Assembly: GCA_027028005.1 (NCBI GenBank)
Contig: JALVKE010000125.1
Location: 1 to 38,131 of the forward strand
Source: Persephonella sp.
GTDB taxonomy: Bacteria > Aquificota > Aquificia > Aquificales > Hydrogenothermaceae
Direction of reading: 5' to 3'
Length of the DNA stretch: 38,131 nucleotides
The notes below the pieces were generated by a model. It had not been told where the DNA came from. It was given only the letters and a program-made list of their open reading frames with translations, and did no database searches. Positions 18,264 to 28,363 of this stretch are shown one piece after another (within the stretch, counting starts at the first letter, position 1; the number at the start of each line of letters is the position of its first letter). Made by a program: the position numbers and the translations under genes.

Positions 18264-19130
18264 ATGATAGATTTTGAAGAATACGTGGATCTTTCTAGAT
18301 TATCAACAATTAAAATAGGGGGTAAAGCAAGAAAGGTATACTTTCCTAAAAAAATAGAAGAGGTTCAGTATCTAATAAAAAAATCTCTAGATGAAAACAA
18401 ACCTGTAGTTCCAATCGGTATTGGTAGTAATCTAATTTTTAAGAATGGGATTCTTGACCATATCTTTATATCAACAAAAAACTTAAAAAGTTTTTCCTTT
18501 AAAGATTATGGAGAATATATAAAACTTTTTCTTGAAGCAGGAGTCAGCTTTAAAACAGTTGTAAAGTTTGTAAAAAAATATAATCTTGAAGGTTTTGAGA
18601 ATCTATCAGGCATTCCTGCTTCAATAGGTGGAGCTGTTGCTATGAATGCAGGAGCTTTTGGAAGTGAGATATTTGATATATTGGATGAGGTTATATGGAT
18701 AGATAATAAAGGGAATATAAGGGTATCAAAAAAAGAAGAGATTGAACACAGTTATAGATACACATCCTTCCAAAGAAATGGTTTTGTTTACTCAGCAACC
18801 ATTACTTTAAAAAAATCTGATAAAGATATTTCAAAGATAATAAAACAACATCTACTAGAGAGAAATAAAAAACAGCCTTTAGATCTTCCAACTTCAGGTT
18901 CTACGTATAAAAATCCTAAAGAAGCTCCTGCAGGTTTTCTCCTTGAGAAAGCGGGTTTTAAAGGAAAAAGGAATGGAGATGTAGGTTTTTCAGAGAAACA
19001 TGCAAACTTCTTGGTTAACTATGGTAGAGGAACATTTTCCCAGCTAATAAATCTATTACAAGATGCCGAAAATACAGTTAAAACATTGTTTGGAATTAAT
19101 CTTGAGAGGGAAGTAAAGATTGTCCAGTAA
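18264..19130 (+). CDS. murB: UDP-N-acetylenolpyruvoylglucosamine reductase
   Basis: PVVPIGIGSNLIFKNGIL; FENLSGIPASIGGAVAMNAGAFGSEI; YRYTSFQ; PTSGSTYKNPKEAPAGFLLEKAGFKG. Confidence 0.97.
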   Translation: MIDFEEYVDLSRLSTIKIGGKARKVYFPKKIEEVQYLIKKSLDENKPVVPIGIGSNLIFKNGILDHIFISTKNLKSFSFKDYGEYIKLFLEAGVSFKTVVKFVKKYNLEGFENLSGIPASIGGAVAMNAGAFGSEIFDILDEVIWIDNKGNIRVSKKEEIEHSYRYTSFQRNGFVYSATITLKKSDKDISKIIKQHLLERNKKQPLDLPTSGSTYKNPKEAPAGFLLEKAGFKGKRNGDVGFSEKHANFLVNYGRGTFSQLINLLQDAENTVKTLFGINLEREVKIVQ

Positions 19131-20025
19131 TCTAAAAGTTGCTTTATTATACGGGGGGAACTCTTCTGAAAGAGAAATATCTATTAAAAGTGGAAAATCT
19201 GTTGAGAAAGCACTGAAAAAGTTAGGTTATAAGTTTATATCCTTAGATCCTGTAGAAAGAGAAAAGTTTATAGAAAAACTTATTTCTTTTGATCCTGATG
19301 TTGTGTTTATAGCTCTTCACGGAAAAGGTGGAGAGGATGGGACTATTCAGGGAGTTTTAGATTTTTTAGGATATGGATACACAGGTTCACCGTTAAAGAC
19401 TAGTGCTATAGCAATAGATAAGGCTATAACAAAAGATATTGTAAAAAATTACGGAATAACAGTTCCTGATAGTCTTACTGTCTTTTCAAAAGATGAAGCT
19501 CTTTCTTTATCTATAGATTTTCCTAAAGTGGTAAAAGTTGCTACAGAAGGCTCATCTATAGGAGTTTTCATTGTAAAAAATAATCAAGAGTATATAGAAA
19601 CCATTAAAGAGGCTTTTAAAATAGGAGATAAAGTTCTTATAGAAGAGTTTATAGAAGGAAGAGAGTTAACTGTAGGGATACTAAATGGCGAGCCCCTAGA
19701 TATTATTGAGATAAAAGTTGAAAAAGGTTTTTACGATTATAAAAATAAGTATTTTACAGACAAAACCCAGTATATATGTCCAGCAGATATAGATAAAAAT
19801 CTTTATAAAAAAATTCAGGAAGATGCTTTGAAAGTATATCAGGTTCTAGGATGCAAAGGTGCTGCAAGAGTAGATTTCTTGCTAAAAGGGAATACCCCTT
19901 ACTTTTTAGAGATAAACACTATTCCAGGGCTTACAGATCACAGTCTCTTACCTAAAGCAGCAGCTTACAGGGGAATATCTTTTGAAAAATTAATAGAGGA
20001 AATGATAAAAGATGCAATTAAATAG
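19120..20025 (+). CDS. ddl: D-alanine--D-alanine ligase (TTG start, overlaps murB)
   Basis: VALLYGGNSSEREISIKSGKSVEKAL; FIALHGKGGEDGTIQGVLDFLGYGYTGS; FLEINTIPGLTDHSLLPKAA. Confidence 0.97.
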   Translation: MSSNLKVALLYGGNSSEREISIKSGKSVEKALKKLGYKFISLDPVEREKFIEKLISFDPDVVFIALHGKGGEDGTIQGVLDFLGYGYTGSPLKTSAIAIDKAITKDIVKNYGITVPDSLTVFSKDEALSLSIDFPKVVKVATEGSSIGVFIVKNNQEYIETIKEAFKIGDKVLIEEFIEGRELTVGILNGEPLDIIEIKVEKGFYDYKNKYFTDKTQYICPADIDKNLYKKIQEDALKVYQVLGCKGAARVDFLLKGNTPYFLEINTIPGLTDHSLLPKAAAYRGISFEKLIEEMIKDAIK

Positions 20026-20704
20026 TGTAAATAAAAAGATAAAAATTTTACTTTTTTCAGCATGGCTTGTATTTTGTGCTATTTTTGGTTACTTTGCTCC
20101 AACTATACCTTTTGTAAAAGAATTTTTCACTATAAAGAAGGTAAATGTTTTAGGAACTGACAAATTTACAAAGGAAGATATAGAAAAAATCTTCTCAAAA
20201 GAAAACTGGTTTTTTCTTAATACAGATAAAGTTATAGAGGAGCTTAAAAGATATGATTTTGTAAAAGAAGTTAAAATTGATAGATACTTTGTTGGAAATG
20301 TAAATGTAACTATCTTGGAAAGAAAGCCTTTTGCCTATTTAATCTATAAAGGAAAAAAAGTTTTAATAGACGAAAATGGAAATGAACTAGATCAAAAATA
20401 TTTCAACGTAAAAAAGTATAGAAATCTACCTGTTATCGTTTATAATGATAAAACATTGAAAAATGATAAATTTCCCAAGGTAAAAAAGATATTTGAAACA
20501 CTAAGGGATTTAAACTTTAGAAAATATGTGATTAGTAAAAGTCAAATAGCATGTATTTTAAATTCAGGAAATATTTTAATGTTTAGCTTATTCAACTTAG
20601 ATGAAAATCTTGAAAAAGCAAAGATATTTTTTAAACATGAAAGATTAAATGAATTTAGATATGTAGATTTCAGTTTTGATTCTATGGTTGTGACAAGGAG
20701 ATAA
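20012..20704 (+). CDS. ftsQ: Cell division protein FtsQ (POTRA domain)
   Basis: Single N-terminal TM, FFTIKKVNVLGTDKFTKEDIEKIF, VKIDRYFVGNVNVTILERKPFAYL; between ddl and ftsA. Confidence 0.9.
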   Translation: MQLNSVNKKIKILLFSAWLVFCAIFGYFAPTIPFVKEFFTIKKVNVLGTDKFTKEDIEKIFSKENWFFLNTDKVIEELKRYDFVKEVKIDRYFVGNVNVTILERKPFAYLIYKGKKVLIDENGNELDQKYFNVKKYRNLPVIVYNDKTLKNDKFPKVKKIFETLRDLNFRKYVISKSQIACILNSGNILMFSLFNLDENLEKAKIFFKHERLNEFRYVDFSFDSMVVTRR

Positions 20705-20706
20705 AT

Positions 20707-21945
20707 ATGGGAAGAGAAAGGGCAATTGTAGCTATAGATATAGGAACATCAAAAATAACAGTACTTGTTGGAGATATAGATAATATAGATAACCTTTATA
20801 TAGTAGGTTTTGGAGAAGCAAAAACTAAAGGTATGGAAAAAGGTGTTATTGTAAAATCACAGGATGTTGTTCGTTCTATAAAAGAAGCTGTTGATATGGC
20901 AGAATCAACAACAGGTTCTAAAATTAGTAGTGCTGTTATAAATATAGGTGGATATAATCTCGAATGTTTAAATGTTGAAGAAGAGATAGTTTTTGATCAT
21001 CCTAAAAAATCTATTACAAAATCAGATACTGAAGAGCTTCTTACAAAGATAATATCAAAAATCCAGAATGATGATTATGAAATAATTCATGTACTACCAA
21101 AAAAATATATCTTAGATGAAGAGTATGAAGTACTAGATCCTATAGGTCTTTATGGATCTAAACTTAGAGGAAAGTTTCATATAGTTTTAAGTAAAACAAA
21201 TAGTTATATGAATTTAAAGAAAGTAGTTGAATCTGCTGGAATAAAGGTTGTCGATATTATAGCGAATCCTATAGCTTCTTCTGATGCTGTATTATATTCT
21301 GAAGAAGAAGAGATGGGAGTTGCTGTTTTAGATATAGGGGCAGGAACAACAGATCTTGCTGTATACAATGAAGGAAGTATTGAGTATATAAAAGCTTTTC
21401 CTGTTGCAGGAAATCATATAACAATGGATATAGCTCACAGATTCAAACTATCAAAAGAAGAAGCAGAAGAACTAAAGAAAGCATATGGCACAGCTCTTGT
21501 AGATCAAACAGAAGAAACTATTATAGAACTACATTCTAGGGGAAGTGAAGAACCAATTTTAATAAACAGTTTAGAGCTTGCTGATACAATAGAAGCAAGA
21601 CTTTCAGAAATATATGAGATAGTAAAAGATGAGCTTGAGGAAATGGAATTTTTAAATAAAATAAACGGTGGTATAGTATTGACAGGTGGTGTTGCAAATA
21701 CAATCTTTGCAAAGGATTTAGCGGAAAGAGTTTTTGAAAAAGATGTAAGAATAGGAAAGCCAAAAGATTTTAAAGGATTTGCTGAAAAAATAGCATATCC
21801 AGAGTATGCTACATCAATAGGTATGCTTTTATTTAAGAAAAGCAAACTTGAAAATAATATGAATTTAAAAGTTGACCACGTTGAAACTACAAGTATATTT
21901 GAAGTATTAACAGGTCTCTTTGATAAGTTTAAAAAGCTCTTTTAG
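20707..21945 (+). CDS. ftsA: Cell division protein FtsA
   Basis: IVAIDIGTSKITVLVGD; MGVAVLDIGAGTTDLAVYNEGSI; GGIVLTGGVANT; C-terminal amphipathic IFEVLTGLFDKFKKLF. Confidence 0.97.
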   Translation: MGRERAIVAIDIGTSKITVLVGDIDNIDNLYIVGFGEAKTKGMEKGVIVKSQDVVRSIKEAVDMAESTTGSKISSAVINIGGYNLECLNVEEEIVFDHPKKSITKSDTEELLTKIISKIQNDDYEIIHVLPKKYILDEEYEVLDPIGLYGSKLRGKFHIVLSKTNSYMNLKKVVESAGIKVVDIIANPIASSDAVLYSEEEEMGVAVLDIGAGTTDLAVYNEGSIEYIKAFPVAGNHITMDIAHRFKLSKEEAEELKKAYGTALVDQTEETIIELHSRGSEEPILINSLELADTIEARLSEIYEIVKDELEEMEFLNKINGGIVLTGGVANTIFAKDLAERVFEKDVRIGKPKDFKGFAEKIAYPEYATSIGMLLFKKSKLENNMNLKVDHVETTSIFEVLTGLFDKFKKLF

Positions 21946-21963
21946 GTGGTATAGGAGGATATT

Positions 21964-23142
21964 ATGGAAAATTTTAATTATGAAGCTGAAAACCCATCAA
22001 AAATAAAAGTATTTGGTGTTGGTGGCGGTGGAAGTAATGCCGTTGCCAGAATGTATCAAGAAGGCTTACAGAATGTAGAGTTATTTATTGTTAATACAGA
22101 TCTGCAACATTTAGAGTCCCTTCCTGTACCTAATAAAATTCATATTGGAGAAAATGTTACAAGAGGTTTAGGTGCCGGTTCAAAACCTGAGATTGGTGAG
22201 GAAGCTGCAAAAGAGAGTATCAACGTGATAAAGGAAAAGATGGAAGGGGCAGATATGGTATTCATTGCAGCTGGGCTTGGTGGTGGTACAGGTACAGGAG
22301 CAGCTCCTGTATTAGCTCAGGCAGCAAAGGAGATGGGCATATTAACAATAGCAGTTGTAACAAAGCCTTTTGATTTTGAAGGTCCAAGGAGAGCAAAGAT
22401 AGCAGAGGAAGGTCTTTTAAGATTAAAGGATGTTGTTGATACATATATTGTTATCCACAATCAGAAACTTGCTCAAATTGCAGGGAAGAGGTTTACTTTT
22501 AAAGAAGCTTTTAAGCTTGTTGATGATATTCTATACAAAGCTGTAAGAGGTATAACAGATCTTATTCTTGTCCCTGGACTTGTAAACGTTGATTTTGCTG
22601 ATGTTCGTACCATTATGGAAAATGGAGGAAAAGCGTTAATTGGAGTAGGTAGTGGTAAAGGGGAAACCAAAATAGAAGAAGCTGTAATGTCTGCAACAAC
22701 TTCTCCTTTACTGGAAGGAACATCTATAAAAGGAGCAAAGAGACTACTTGTAAATGTTGAGGTTAGTCCAGATATCTCATATACAGATGTGGATGAAGCT
22801 ATTGCTATGATAAGAGAAAGTGCCCATGAAGATGCACATATTATATTTGGAGCAGCTTTAAATGAGTCTTTAGAAGATGAGATAAAAATAACTGTTGTAG
22901 CAACAGATTTTGAAGATCATACATCAAGGGTAAAAAATGATGTTTCACAGAAATGTGAACCAGAAAAAAAACAACCGCCAATAAAAACAGTTCACTCAAA
23001 AATATCCCACAAACCTCCTATACAAAATAAACCCAAGGAAAAGGAAGAAGAAAAAGAAAAACCTCCTGTAAAAGAAACAACTTTAGATCCTTACGATATT
23101 CCTGCTTATATTAGAAAAAGAAAAGAAGGTGGTGCTTGTTGA
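21964..23142 (+). CDS. ftsZ: Cell division protein FtsZ
   Basis: [42 protein letters not shown]; conserved C-terminal peptide [13 protein letters not shown]. Confidence 0.98.
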   Translation: MENFNYEAENPSKIKVFGVGGGGSNAVARMYQEGLQNVELFIVNTDLQHLESLPVPNKIHIGENVTRGLGAGSKPEIGEEAAKESINVIKEKMEGADMVFIAAGLGGGTGTGAAPVLAQAAKEMGILTIAVVTKPFDFEGPRRAKIAEEGLLRLKDVVDTYIVIHNQKLAQIAGKRFTFKEAFKLVDDILYKAVRGITDLILVPGLVNVDFADVRTIMENGGKALIGVGSGKGETKIEEAVMSATTSPLLEGTSIKGAKRLLVNVEVSPDISYTDVDEAIAMIRESAHEDAHIIFGAALNESLEDEIKITVVATDFEDHTSRVKNDVSQKCEPEKKQPPIKTVHSKISHKPPIQNKPKEKEEEKEKPPVKETTLDPYDIPAYIRKRKEGGAC

Positions 23143-23708
23143 ATATAAATCACTCACAGGCAATAAACGATAAAAGAGTAAAAGCCAATCCTAAAATTGG
23201 ATTGGCAACTATTGTTACATTTTCAAGACTATTAATTGTTCCATTTCTTATATTTACAATTCTTAATGAGTATTATATTGCTTCTGCTACTTTAGTTCTT
23301 TTAGCAATTATTTCTGACTGGTTAGATGGAATAATTGCTAGGAAATCTAATAATGTTACAAAACATGGAGAATTATTGGATCCTGCAGTTGATAAAATAT
23401 TTACAATCTCTGTCTTAGTTGCTTTTGTGGAAAAATCTTACATATCAACATATCTGGTGTTTCTCATTATTGCAAGAGAAATGCTTGTTACATGGATGAG
23501 AAGTGTTCTTGTTAATAAGAGGGTTGTAGTCCCTGCATCTTATCTAGGAAAGGTTAAAACAACAATTCAGTTAGCTGCAATATTACTTTTATCTTTAAAA
23601 CAGATTTTACTTGGAAATATTGCTCTTATCCTCTCAATCATAGTAGCCTATATATCTGCATATGATTACCTGAAGATTTTTGTTAAGGAAAGGGGATGGA
23701 GCTTATAG
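23136..23708 (+). CDS. pgsA: CDP-diacylglycerol--glycerol-3-phosphate 3-phosphatidyltransferase
   Basis: CDP-alcohol phosphotransferase motif SDWLDGIIARKSNNVTKHGELLDPAVDKI. Confidence 0.93.
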   Translation: MLNINHSQAINDKRVKANPKIGLATIVTFSRLLIVPFLIFTILNEYYIASATLVLLAIISDWLDGIIARKSNNVTKHGELLDPAVDKIFTISVLVAFVEKSYISTYLVFLIIAREMLVTWMRSVLVNKRVVVPASYLGKVKTTIQLAAILLLSLKQILLGNIALILSIIVAYISAYDYLKIFVKERGWSL

Positions 23709-24295
23709 GTTTTAAAATTTTATATCTGCTGGGAACGTATCTTATAACATCCATACCTTTTGGATATGTTATTGGAAAGTTTTTTGGTAAAGATGTTACA
23801 AAAGTAGGAAGTGGAAATATTGGAGCTACAAATGTAGCCCGTGCATTAGGGAAAAAAGCTGGAGCTGCAGTTTTAATTCTTGATATGATAAAAGGTTTTA
23901 TTCCTGTTTATTATGCAAAAAAACTCTTTTTCTTTGATCCAAAATTTATTGCAATTGTTGCTCTTATTGCTGTTGTAGGTCACTGTTTTTCTATATTTAT
24001 GAAGTTTAAAGGTGGTAAAGGAGTTGCAACAGGTATTGGGGTTTTATTTGCTCTATCTCCTAAAGTTGCATTCTTAGTTATATTAATGTGGCTTGGAACA
24101 TTTCTAGTCTCTGGATATGTTTCCCTTGCATCTATTTTATCTGCTTCATTGTCTTGGGTTTTCTATTTTTTCCTAGAAGGAGAATTTTATACAACCCTTT
24201 CTGTATTACTAGCTTCATTAATTATTGTTGCAAAGCACTCATCTAATATAGAGAGACTTTTAAAAGGAACAGAAAGTAGATTTATTCATAAATGA
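23696..24295 (+). CDS. plsY: Glycerol-3-phosphate acyltransferase PlsY
   Basis: [61 protein letters not shown]. Confidence 0.97.
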   Translation: MELIGFKILYLLGTYLITSIPFGYVIGKFFGKDVTKVGSGNIGATNVARALGKKAGAAVLILDMIKGFIPVYYAKKLFFFDPKFIAIVALIAVVGHCFSIFMKFKGGKGVATGIGVLFALSPKVAFLVILMWLGTFLVSGYVSLASILSASLSWVFYFFLEGEFYTTLSVLLASLIIVAKHSSNIERLLKGTESRFIHK

Positions 24296-24302
24296 GGTAG
24301 TT

Positions 24303-25061
24303 ATGTTAGCAAAAAGAATAATACCATGTTTAGATGTAAATAAAGGTAGAGTGGTTAAAGGAGTTAACTTTGTTAATCTGGTTGATGCAGGAGACCCGGT
24401 TGAAGCTGCAAAAGCTTATGATGAAGCTGGAGCAGATGAGCTTGTTTTCCTCGATATAACAGCTTCTGCAGAGGATAGAGATATTATCCTTGATGTTGTA
24501 AAGGAAACAGCTGAAACTGTTTTTATGCCGTTGACTGTAGGTGGTGGAGTAAGAACATTAGATGATATAAGGAGACTTCTTGAAAGTGGTGCTGATAAAG
24601 TTTCAATAAATACAGCAGCAGTAAAAGATCCAATTCTTGTAGAAGAGGCAGCAAAAAGATTTGGTTCTTCTACTATTGTTGTTGCAATAGATGCAAAGCA
24701 GGTTGGAGAAAATAGATGGGAAGTGTATATACACGGAGGTAGAACTCCAACAGGTAAAGATGCTGTAGAATGGGCTAAAGCTGTTGAAGATTTAGGAGCA
24801 GGTGAGATCTTGCTTACTTCTATGGATAAAGATGGGACAAAAAGTGGCTATGATATACCTTTAACAAGAGCTATCAGTGAAGCAGTATCTATTCCTGTTA
24901 TTGCATCTGGTGGAGCAGGAGCTAAAGAACATTTTTATGAAGCTTTTTCAGAGGGAAAGGCTGATGCAGCATTAGCAGCATCACTTTTTCACTTTAAAGA
25001 ACTTACAATTCAGGAAGTAAAAGAGTTTTTAAGAGAGAAAAATATTCCTGTAAGGATATAA
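24303..25061 (+). CDS. hisF: Imidazole glycerol phosphate synthase subunit HisF
   Basis: [68 protein letters not shown]. Confidence 0.98.
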   Translation: MLAKRIIPCLDVNKGRVVKGVNFVNLVDAGDPVEAAKAYDEAGADELVFLDITASAEDRDIILDVVKETAETVFMPLTVGGGVRTLDDIRRLLESGADKVSINTAAVKDPILVEEAAKRFGSSTIVVAIDAKQVGENRWEVYIHGGRTPTGKDAVEWAKAVEDLGAGEILLTSMDKDGTKSGYDIPLTRAISEAVSIPVIASGGAGAKEHFYEAFSEGKADAALAASLFHFKELTIQEVKEFLREKNIPVRI

Positions 25062-25062
25062 A

Positions 25063-25671
25063 ATGCCGTACACAAAATTAAAAATTCTCTACGTAGAAAA
25101 GATTATTGAAAATATGATTTTTACTGGAAAGGTTTTGTATCAGGAAGGTCTAGTTAATTCCCATGCAGGGAATATCAGTGTTAGATTTGAAGACAGCATA
25201 TACATAACAAAAACTGGAGCTATGTTAGGATATCTTACTGAAAAGGACATTGTAGAAGTCCCTGTTATAGGAACATCCCCTGAAGACAAGGTAGCTTCTA
25301 GTGAGCTTATCGTTCACAGGGAGATATATAAAAAAACAGAGCATAAAGCAATTATTCATGCCCATCCTGTCCATGCTGTTTCATTAACATTTTTTCTGAA
25401 AGACACTTTTATACCTATAGACAACGAAGGAAAACTTTTTGTTAAAGAAGTTCCTATTATAGAAGCAGAACATGCAAGTGGTTCAAAAGAACTTGCAGAA
25501 AAGCTGTCAGATACATTTAAAAAAACAGGAAAAAATATAGTTTTAGTAAAAAAACATGGTTCTTTTGTGGCTCATAGTGATTTAAACTATGCATTAAAGT
25601 TAACCTCAGACCTTGAATTCTGTGCCAAAGTTTATTATTTAGTTAATCAGAATAAACAGCTGGAGAGATAA
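25063..25671 (+). CDS. Class II aldolase/adducin family protein
   Basis: GLVNSHAGNISVRFEDSIYITKTGAMLGYLTEKDIVEV; AIIHAHPVHAVSLTF (metal-ligand His pair); VKKHGSFVAHSDL. Confidence 0.9.
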   Translation: MPYTKLKILYVEKIIENMIFTGKVLYQEGLVNSHAGNISVRFEDSIYITKTGAMLGYLTEKDIVEVPVIGTSPEDKVASSELIVHREIYKKTEHKAIIHAHPVHAVSLTFFLKDTFIPIDNEGKLFVKEVPIIEAEHASGSKELAEKLSDTFKKTGKNIVLVKKHGSFVAHSDLNYALKLTSDLEFCAKVYYLVNQNKQLER

Positions 25672-25673
25672 CA

Positions 25674-26798
25674 ATGCTTTCATTAGATATAGATAGAGCT
25701 TTATCTTTATCTACAGATAAAGAACTTTTTTCTATAGCAGATAAGGTTTTAAATGGAGAGAGGTTGTCTTTTGAAGATGGAGTAAAACTTTTTAAAACCA
25801 ATGATCTATTAACCCTTGGAATTCTTGCAAACTATGTTACTGAAAAGAAAAATGGAAAGTATGCTTACTTTGTTATAAATAGACAGATAAATCCTACAAA
25901 TGTATGTTCTCTTGACTGTAAATTCTGTGCATTTGCAACAATGGATAAAAATGATCCAAAAGCTTATGAGATGTCCTATGATGAGATTGTTGAAAAAGCA
26001 AGGTATGCTATAAGTCAGGGAGCATCAGAAGTTCATATTGTTGGTGGTCTCCATCCTGACTGGAGCTTTGATGTTTATCTAAATATGATTTCAATTCTCA
26101 GAAAAAACTTTCCAAACCTTCATATAAAAGCTTTTACAGCTGTTGAGATAGATTATTTTTCAAAATTATCAGGACTTTCATATGAGGAAGTTTTAATAAA
26201 GCTTAAAGAGGCAGGTTTAAACAGTCTTCCTGGTGGAGGAGCAGAAATATTCTCCCCGAGAGTTAGAAGAATTATAGCTCCAACAAAGATAGGTTGGAAA
26301 AAGTATTTAGAGATCCATAAACTAGCCCACAGACTAGGTTTACATTCAACGACAACAATGCTCTACGGACATGTGGAAACTGTAGAAGAGAGAGTTGATC
26401 ATATGCTTAAAATAAGAGAAGCTCAGGATGAAACAGGAGGTTTTACCTGCTTTATCCCTCTTGCTTATCAGCCTGAAAATAATGAGCTGAATATAACAGA
26501 TCATACCCATGGTGTAGATGATCTAAAAACAATAGCTGTCTCAAGACTTATGCTAGATAATGTTCCCCATATAAAAGCATACTGGGTTATGATTGGGGAG
26601 AAAATAGCACAGGTTGCTATAAACTTTGGAGCAGATGATATGGACGGAACAGTTATGGAAGAAAAGATAGCCCACTTTGCAGGAGCCAAATCTCCAACTC
26701 AGCAGCAGAAGGAAAAGCTAATAAGACTTATAAAAGAGGCAGGAAAAATACCTGTAGAGAGAGATACTCTCTATAATCATATAAGAGTGTATGAGTGA
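25674..26798 (+). CDS. mqnE: Aminofutalosine synthase MqnE (radical SAM, futalosine menaquinone pathway)
   Basis: INPTNVCSLDCKFCAFATMD (CxxxCxxC); VHIVGGLHPDWSFDVYLNMI; LNSLPGGGAEIFSPRVRR; TMLYGHVET; NVPHIKAYWVMIGEKIAQVAINFGADDMDGTVMEEKI. Confidence 0.94.
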   Translation: MLSLDIDRALSLSTDKELFSIADKVLNGERLSFEDGVKLFKTNDLLTLGILANYVTEKKNGKYAYFVINRQINPTNVCSLDCKFCAFATMDKNDPKAYEMSYDEIVEKARYAISQGASEVHIVGGLHPDWSFDVYLNMISILRKNFPNLHIKAFTAVEIDYFSKLSGLSYEEVLIKLKEAGLNSLPGGGAEIFSPRVRRIIAPTKIGWKKYLEIHKLAHRLGLHSTTTMLYGHVETVEERVDHMLKIREAQDETGGFTCFIPLAYQPENNELNITDHTHGVDDLKTIAVSRLMLDNVPHIKAYWVMIGEKIAQVAINFGADDMDGTVMEEKIAHFAGAKSPTQQQKEKLIRLIKEAGKIPVERDTLYNHIRVYE

Positions 26799-26886
26799 TA
26801 GCTAAATACCTTTTTAAAACTTTGAGATAAAACTATAGCAAAAAACCAAAACATTTAATCAATCTTTGTTTGAATTATAATAAGTT

Positions 26887-26902
26887 TCCAAATCTATTTG
26901 GA
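26887..26902 (+). promoter_or_regulatory. Hairpin TCCAAAT-CT-ATTTGGA overlapping the hisC Shine-Dalgarno
   Basis: 7-bp palindromic arms; right arm runs into GGAGG (26900-26904), 8 nt before ATG 26912. Confidence 0.35.
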
Positions 26903-26911
26903 GGAATCTGT

Positions 26912-28006
26912 ATGCTTGAATATCCAAAGCATCTAGATGAGGTAAAGGTCTATAAACCTGGAAAGCCTATAGAAGAGGTTCAAAGGGAGCTTGGTTTAAA
27001 AGAAGTTGTAAAACTTGCCTCAAATGAAAATCCTTTTGGATGTTCTCTTTTTGTAAAAAAAGCTATTGAAAAGGAAGCTTTACATATAAACAGATATCCT
27101 GATGGGGGTGCTTTTTATTTAAGAGAAGGATTATCAAAATTTTTAGAAGTTTCAAAAGAGCAGATTATATTTGGAAACGGTTCAAATGAGATCATAGATA
27201 TGATAGCAAGAGTTTTCCTTGATCCAAATAGTGAAGCTTTAATGTTTGAAGGGAGTTTTGTTGTTTATGAGATTGTATCTAAAATTGTCGGTGCTTCTGT
27301 AAAAAAAGTGCCTCTAGAGTGTGATTTTTCTAGAAATCTTGAAAATCTTTTAAGAAATATAACAGATAAAACAAAAGTTATTTTTATAGATAATCCTTGT
27401 AATCCAACGGGTTTTGCAAACAAAAAGGAAGAGTTTGATAAGTTTATAAAAAATCTTCCTGATAGAGTATTACTTGTTCTAGATGAAGCGTATTTCGAGT
27501 ACGCTAAAGGTCACGGCGTTCCAGATGGGATAAACTATGTAAATCCTATAAATCCAAATATTCCAAAGAAAAACATTATTGTTTTAAGAACATTTTCAAA
27601 AGCTTATGGACTGGCAGGTTTGAGAATTGGTTATGGAATAGCATCAAAAGAGATAATAGAGATATTAGAAAAAGTTAGACAGCCTTTTAACGTTAACTAC
27701 TTAGCACAGGTAGCAGCAAGAGAAGCTTTAAAAGATCAGGCTTTTGTAAAGTTTTCTGTTGAGCAGAATGAACTTGGAAAAGAGCAGCTTTATGAAGGTT
27801 TAGAGAGAAAAGGATACAGCTTTATTCCAACATATGGGAATTTTATTATGTTTAAAGTAGATAATGCACAGGAAGTTTATAACAAGCTTCTTAGAAAAGG
27901 AGTCATTGTTAGACCTGCTTTTGGATTTCCTGATTATTTGAGGGTTTCCATTGGAACAAAGGAAGAAAATGAGAAGTTCTTACAGGCTTTAGATGAGGTA
28001 TGTTAG
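26912..28006 (+). CDS. hisC: Histidinol-phosphate aminotransferase (ORF track start at 26870; ATG at 26912 preferred because of GGAGG)
   Basis: VKLASNENPFGCS; IINRYPDGGAFYLREGL region; FIDNPCNPTGF; LVLDEAYFEYA; FSKAYGLAGLRIGYGIAS. Confidence 0.96.
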   Translation: MLEYPKHLDEVKVYKPGKPIEEVQRELGLKEVVKLASNENPFGCSLFVKKAIEKEALHINRYPDGGAFYLREGLSKFLEVSKEQIIFGNGSNEIIDMIARVFLDPNSEALMFEGSFVVYEIVSKIVGASVKKVPLECDFSRNLENLLRNITDKTKVIFIDNPCNPTGFANKKEEFDKFIKNLPDRVLLVLDEAYFEYAKGHGVPDGINYVNPINPNIPKKNIIVLRTFSKAYGLAGLRIGYGIASKEIIEILEKVRQPFNVNYLAQVAAREALKDQAFVKFSVEQNELGKEQLYEGLERKGYSFIPTYGNFIMFKVDNAQEVYNKLLRKGVIVRPAFGFPDYLRVSIGTKEENEKFLQALDEVC

Positions 28007-28062
28007 CAACTAAACCTTATTTTTAAAGAATATACAGCTATTTAACATTTTTTGGTCTTAAA

Positions 28063-28110
28063 CATATTCCGTTGCTATAAAAGGCTTACTACAAACTTTA
28101 ACGGAATATG
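28063..28110. repeat. Perfect 11-bp inverted repeat CATATTCCGTT-N26-AACGGAATATG in the hisC-gltB gap
   Basis: Direct reading; no terminator-like T-run follows the right arm. Confidence 0.85.
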
Positions 28111-28332
28111 TAAGGAAAATAAAAAGAAAAAGGCTGTTCGTTTAGCAGGAATACTTTCTGTTAAATAGGGATATCTAGGTATGGTAGTAAAAATCCAATT
28201 GATTTAAATGAACAAAAAGAAAACCACTTATGTAGGGAAAGGTTATATTAAAGTAAATCTCTACAAAAGTTACGATAGATCTAAGTAGCAAGCTGTAAAG
28301 TATAACAATTTAATCGGTAGTGTTTTAAATAA

Positions 28333-28358
28333 AAGGCTGTGCCATAGGACACAGCCTT
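28333..28358 (-). terminator. Rho-independent terminator of gltB
   Basis: Perfect 9-bp stem AAGGCTGTG/CACAGCCTT with 8-nt loop just past the gltB stop; minus strand continues into TTATTTAAAA. Confidence 0.88.
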
Positions 28359-28363
28359 AGCAT

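Noticed and set aside
21504-22670. Minus-strand Leu/Ser-rich ORFs opposite ftsA/ftsZ
   Set aside because: Shadow ORFs over highly conserved genes.
28040-28110. Frame fragment TFFGLKHIPLL reminiscent of AAA transposition helper N-termini
   Set aside because: Only about 10 residues, then stops; too short to call a mobile-element remnant without a search.
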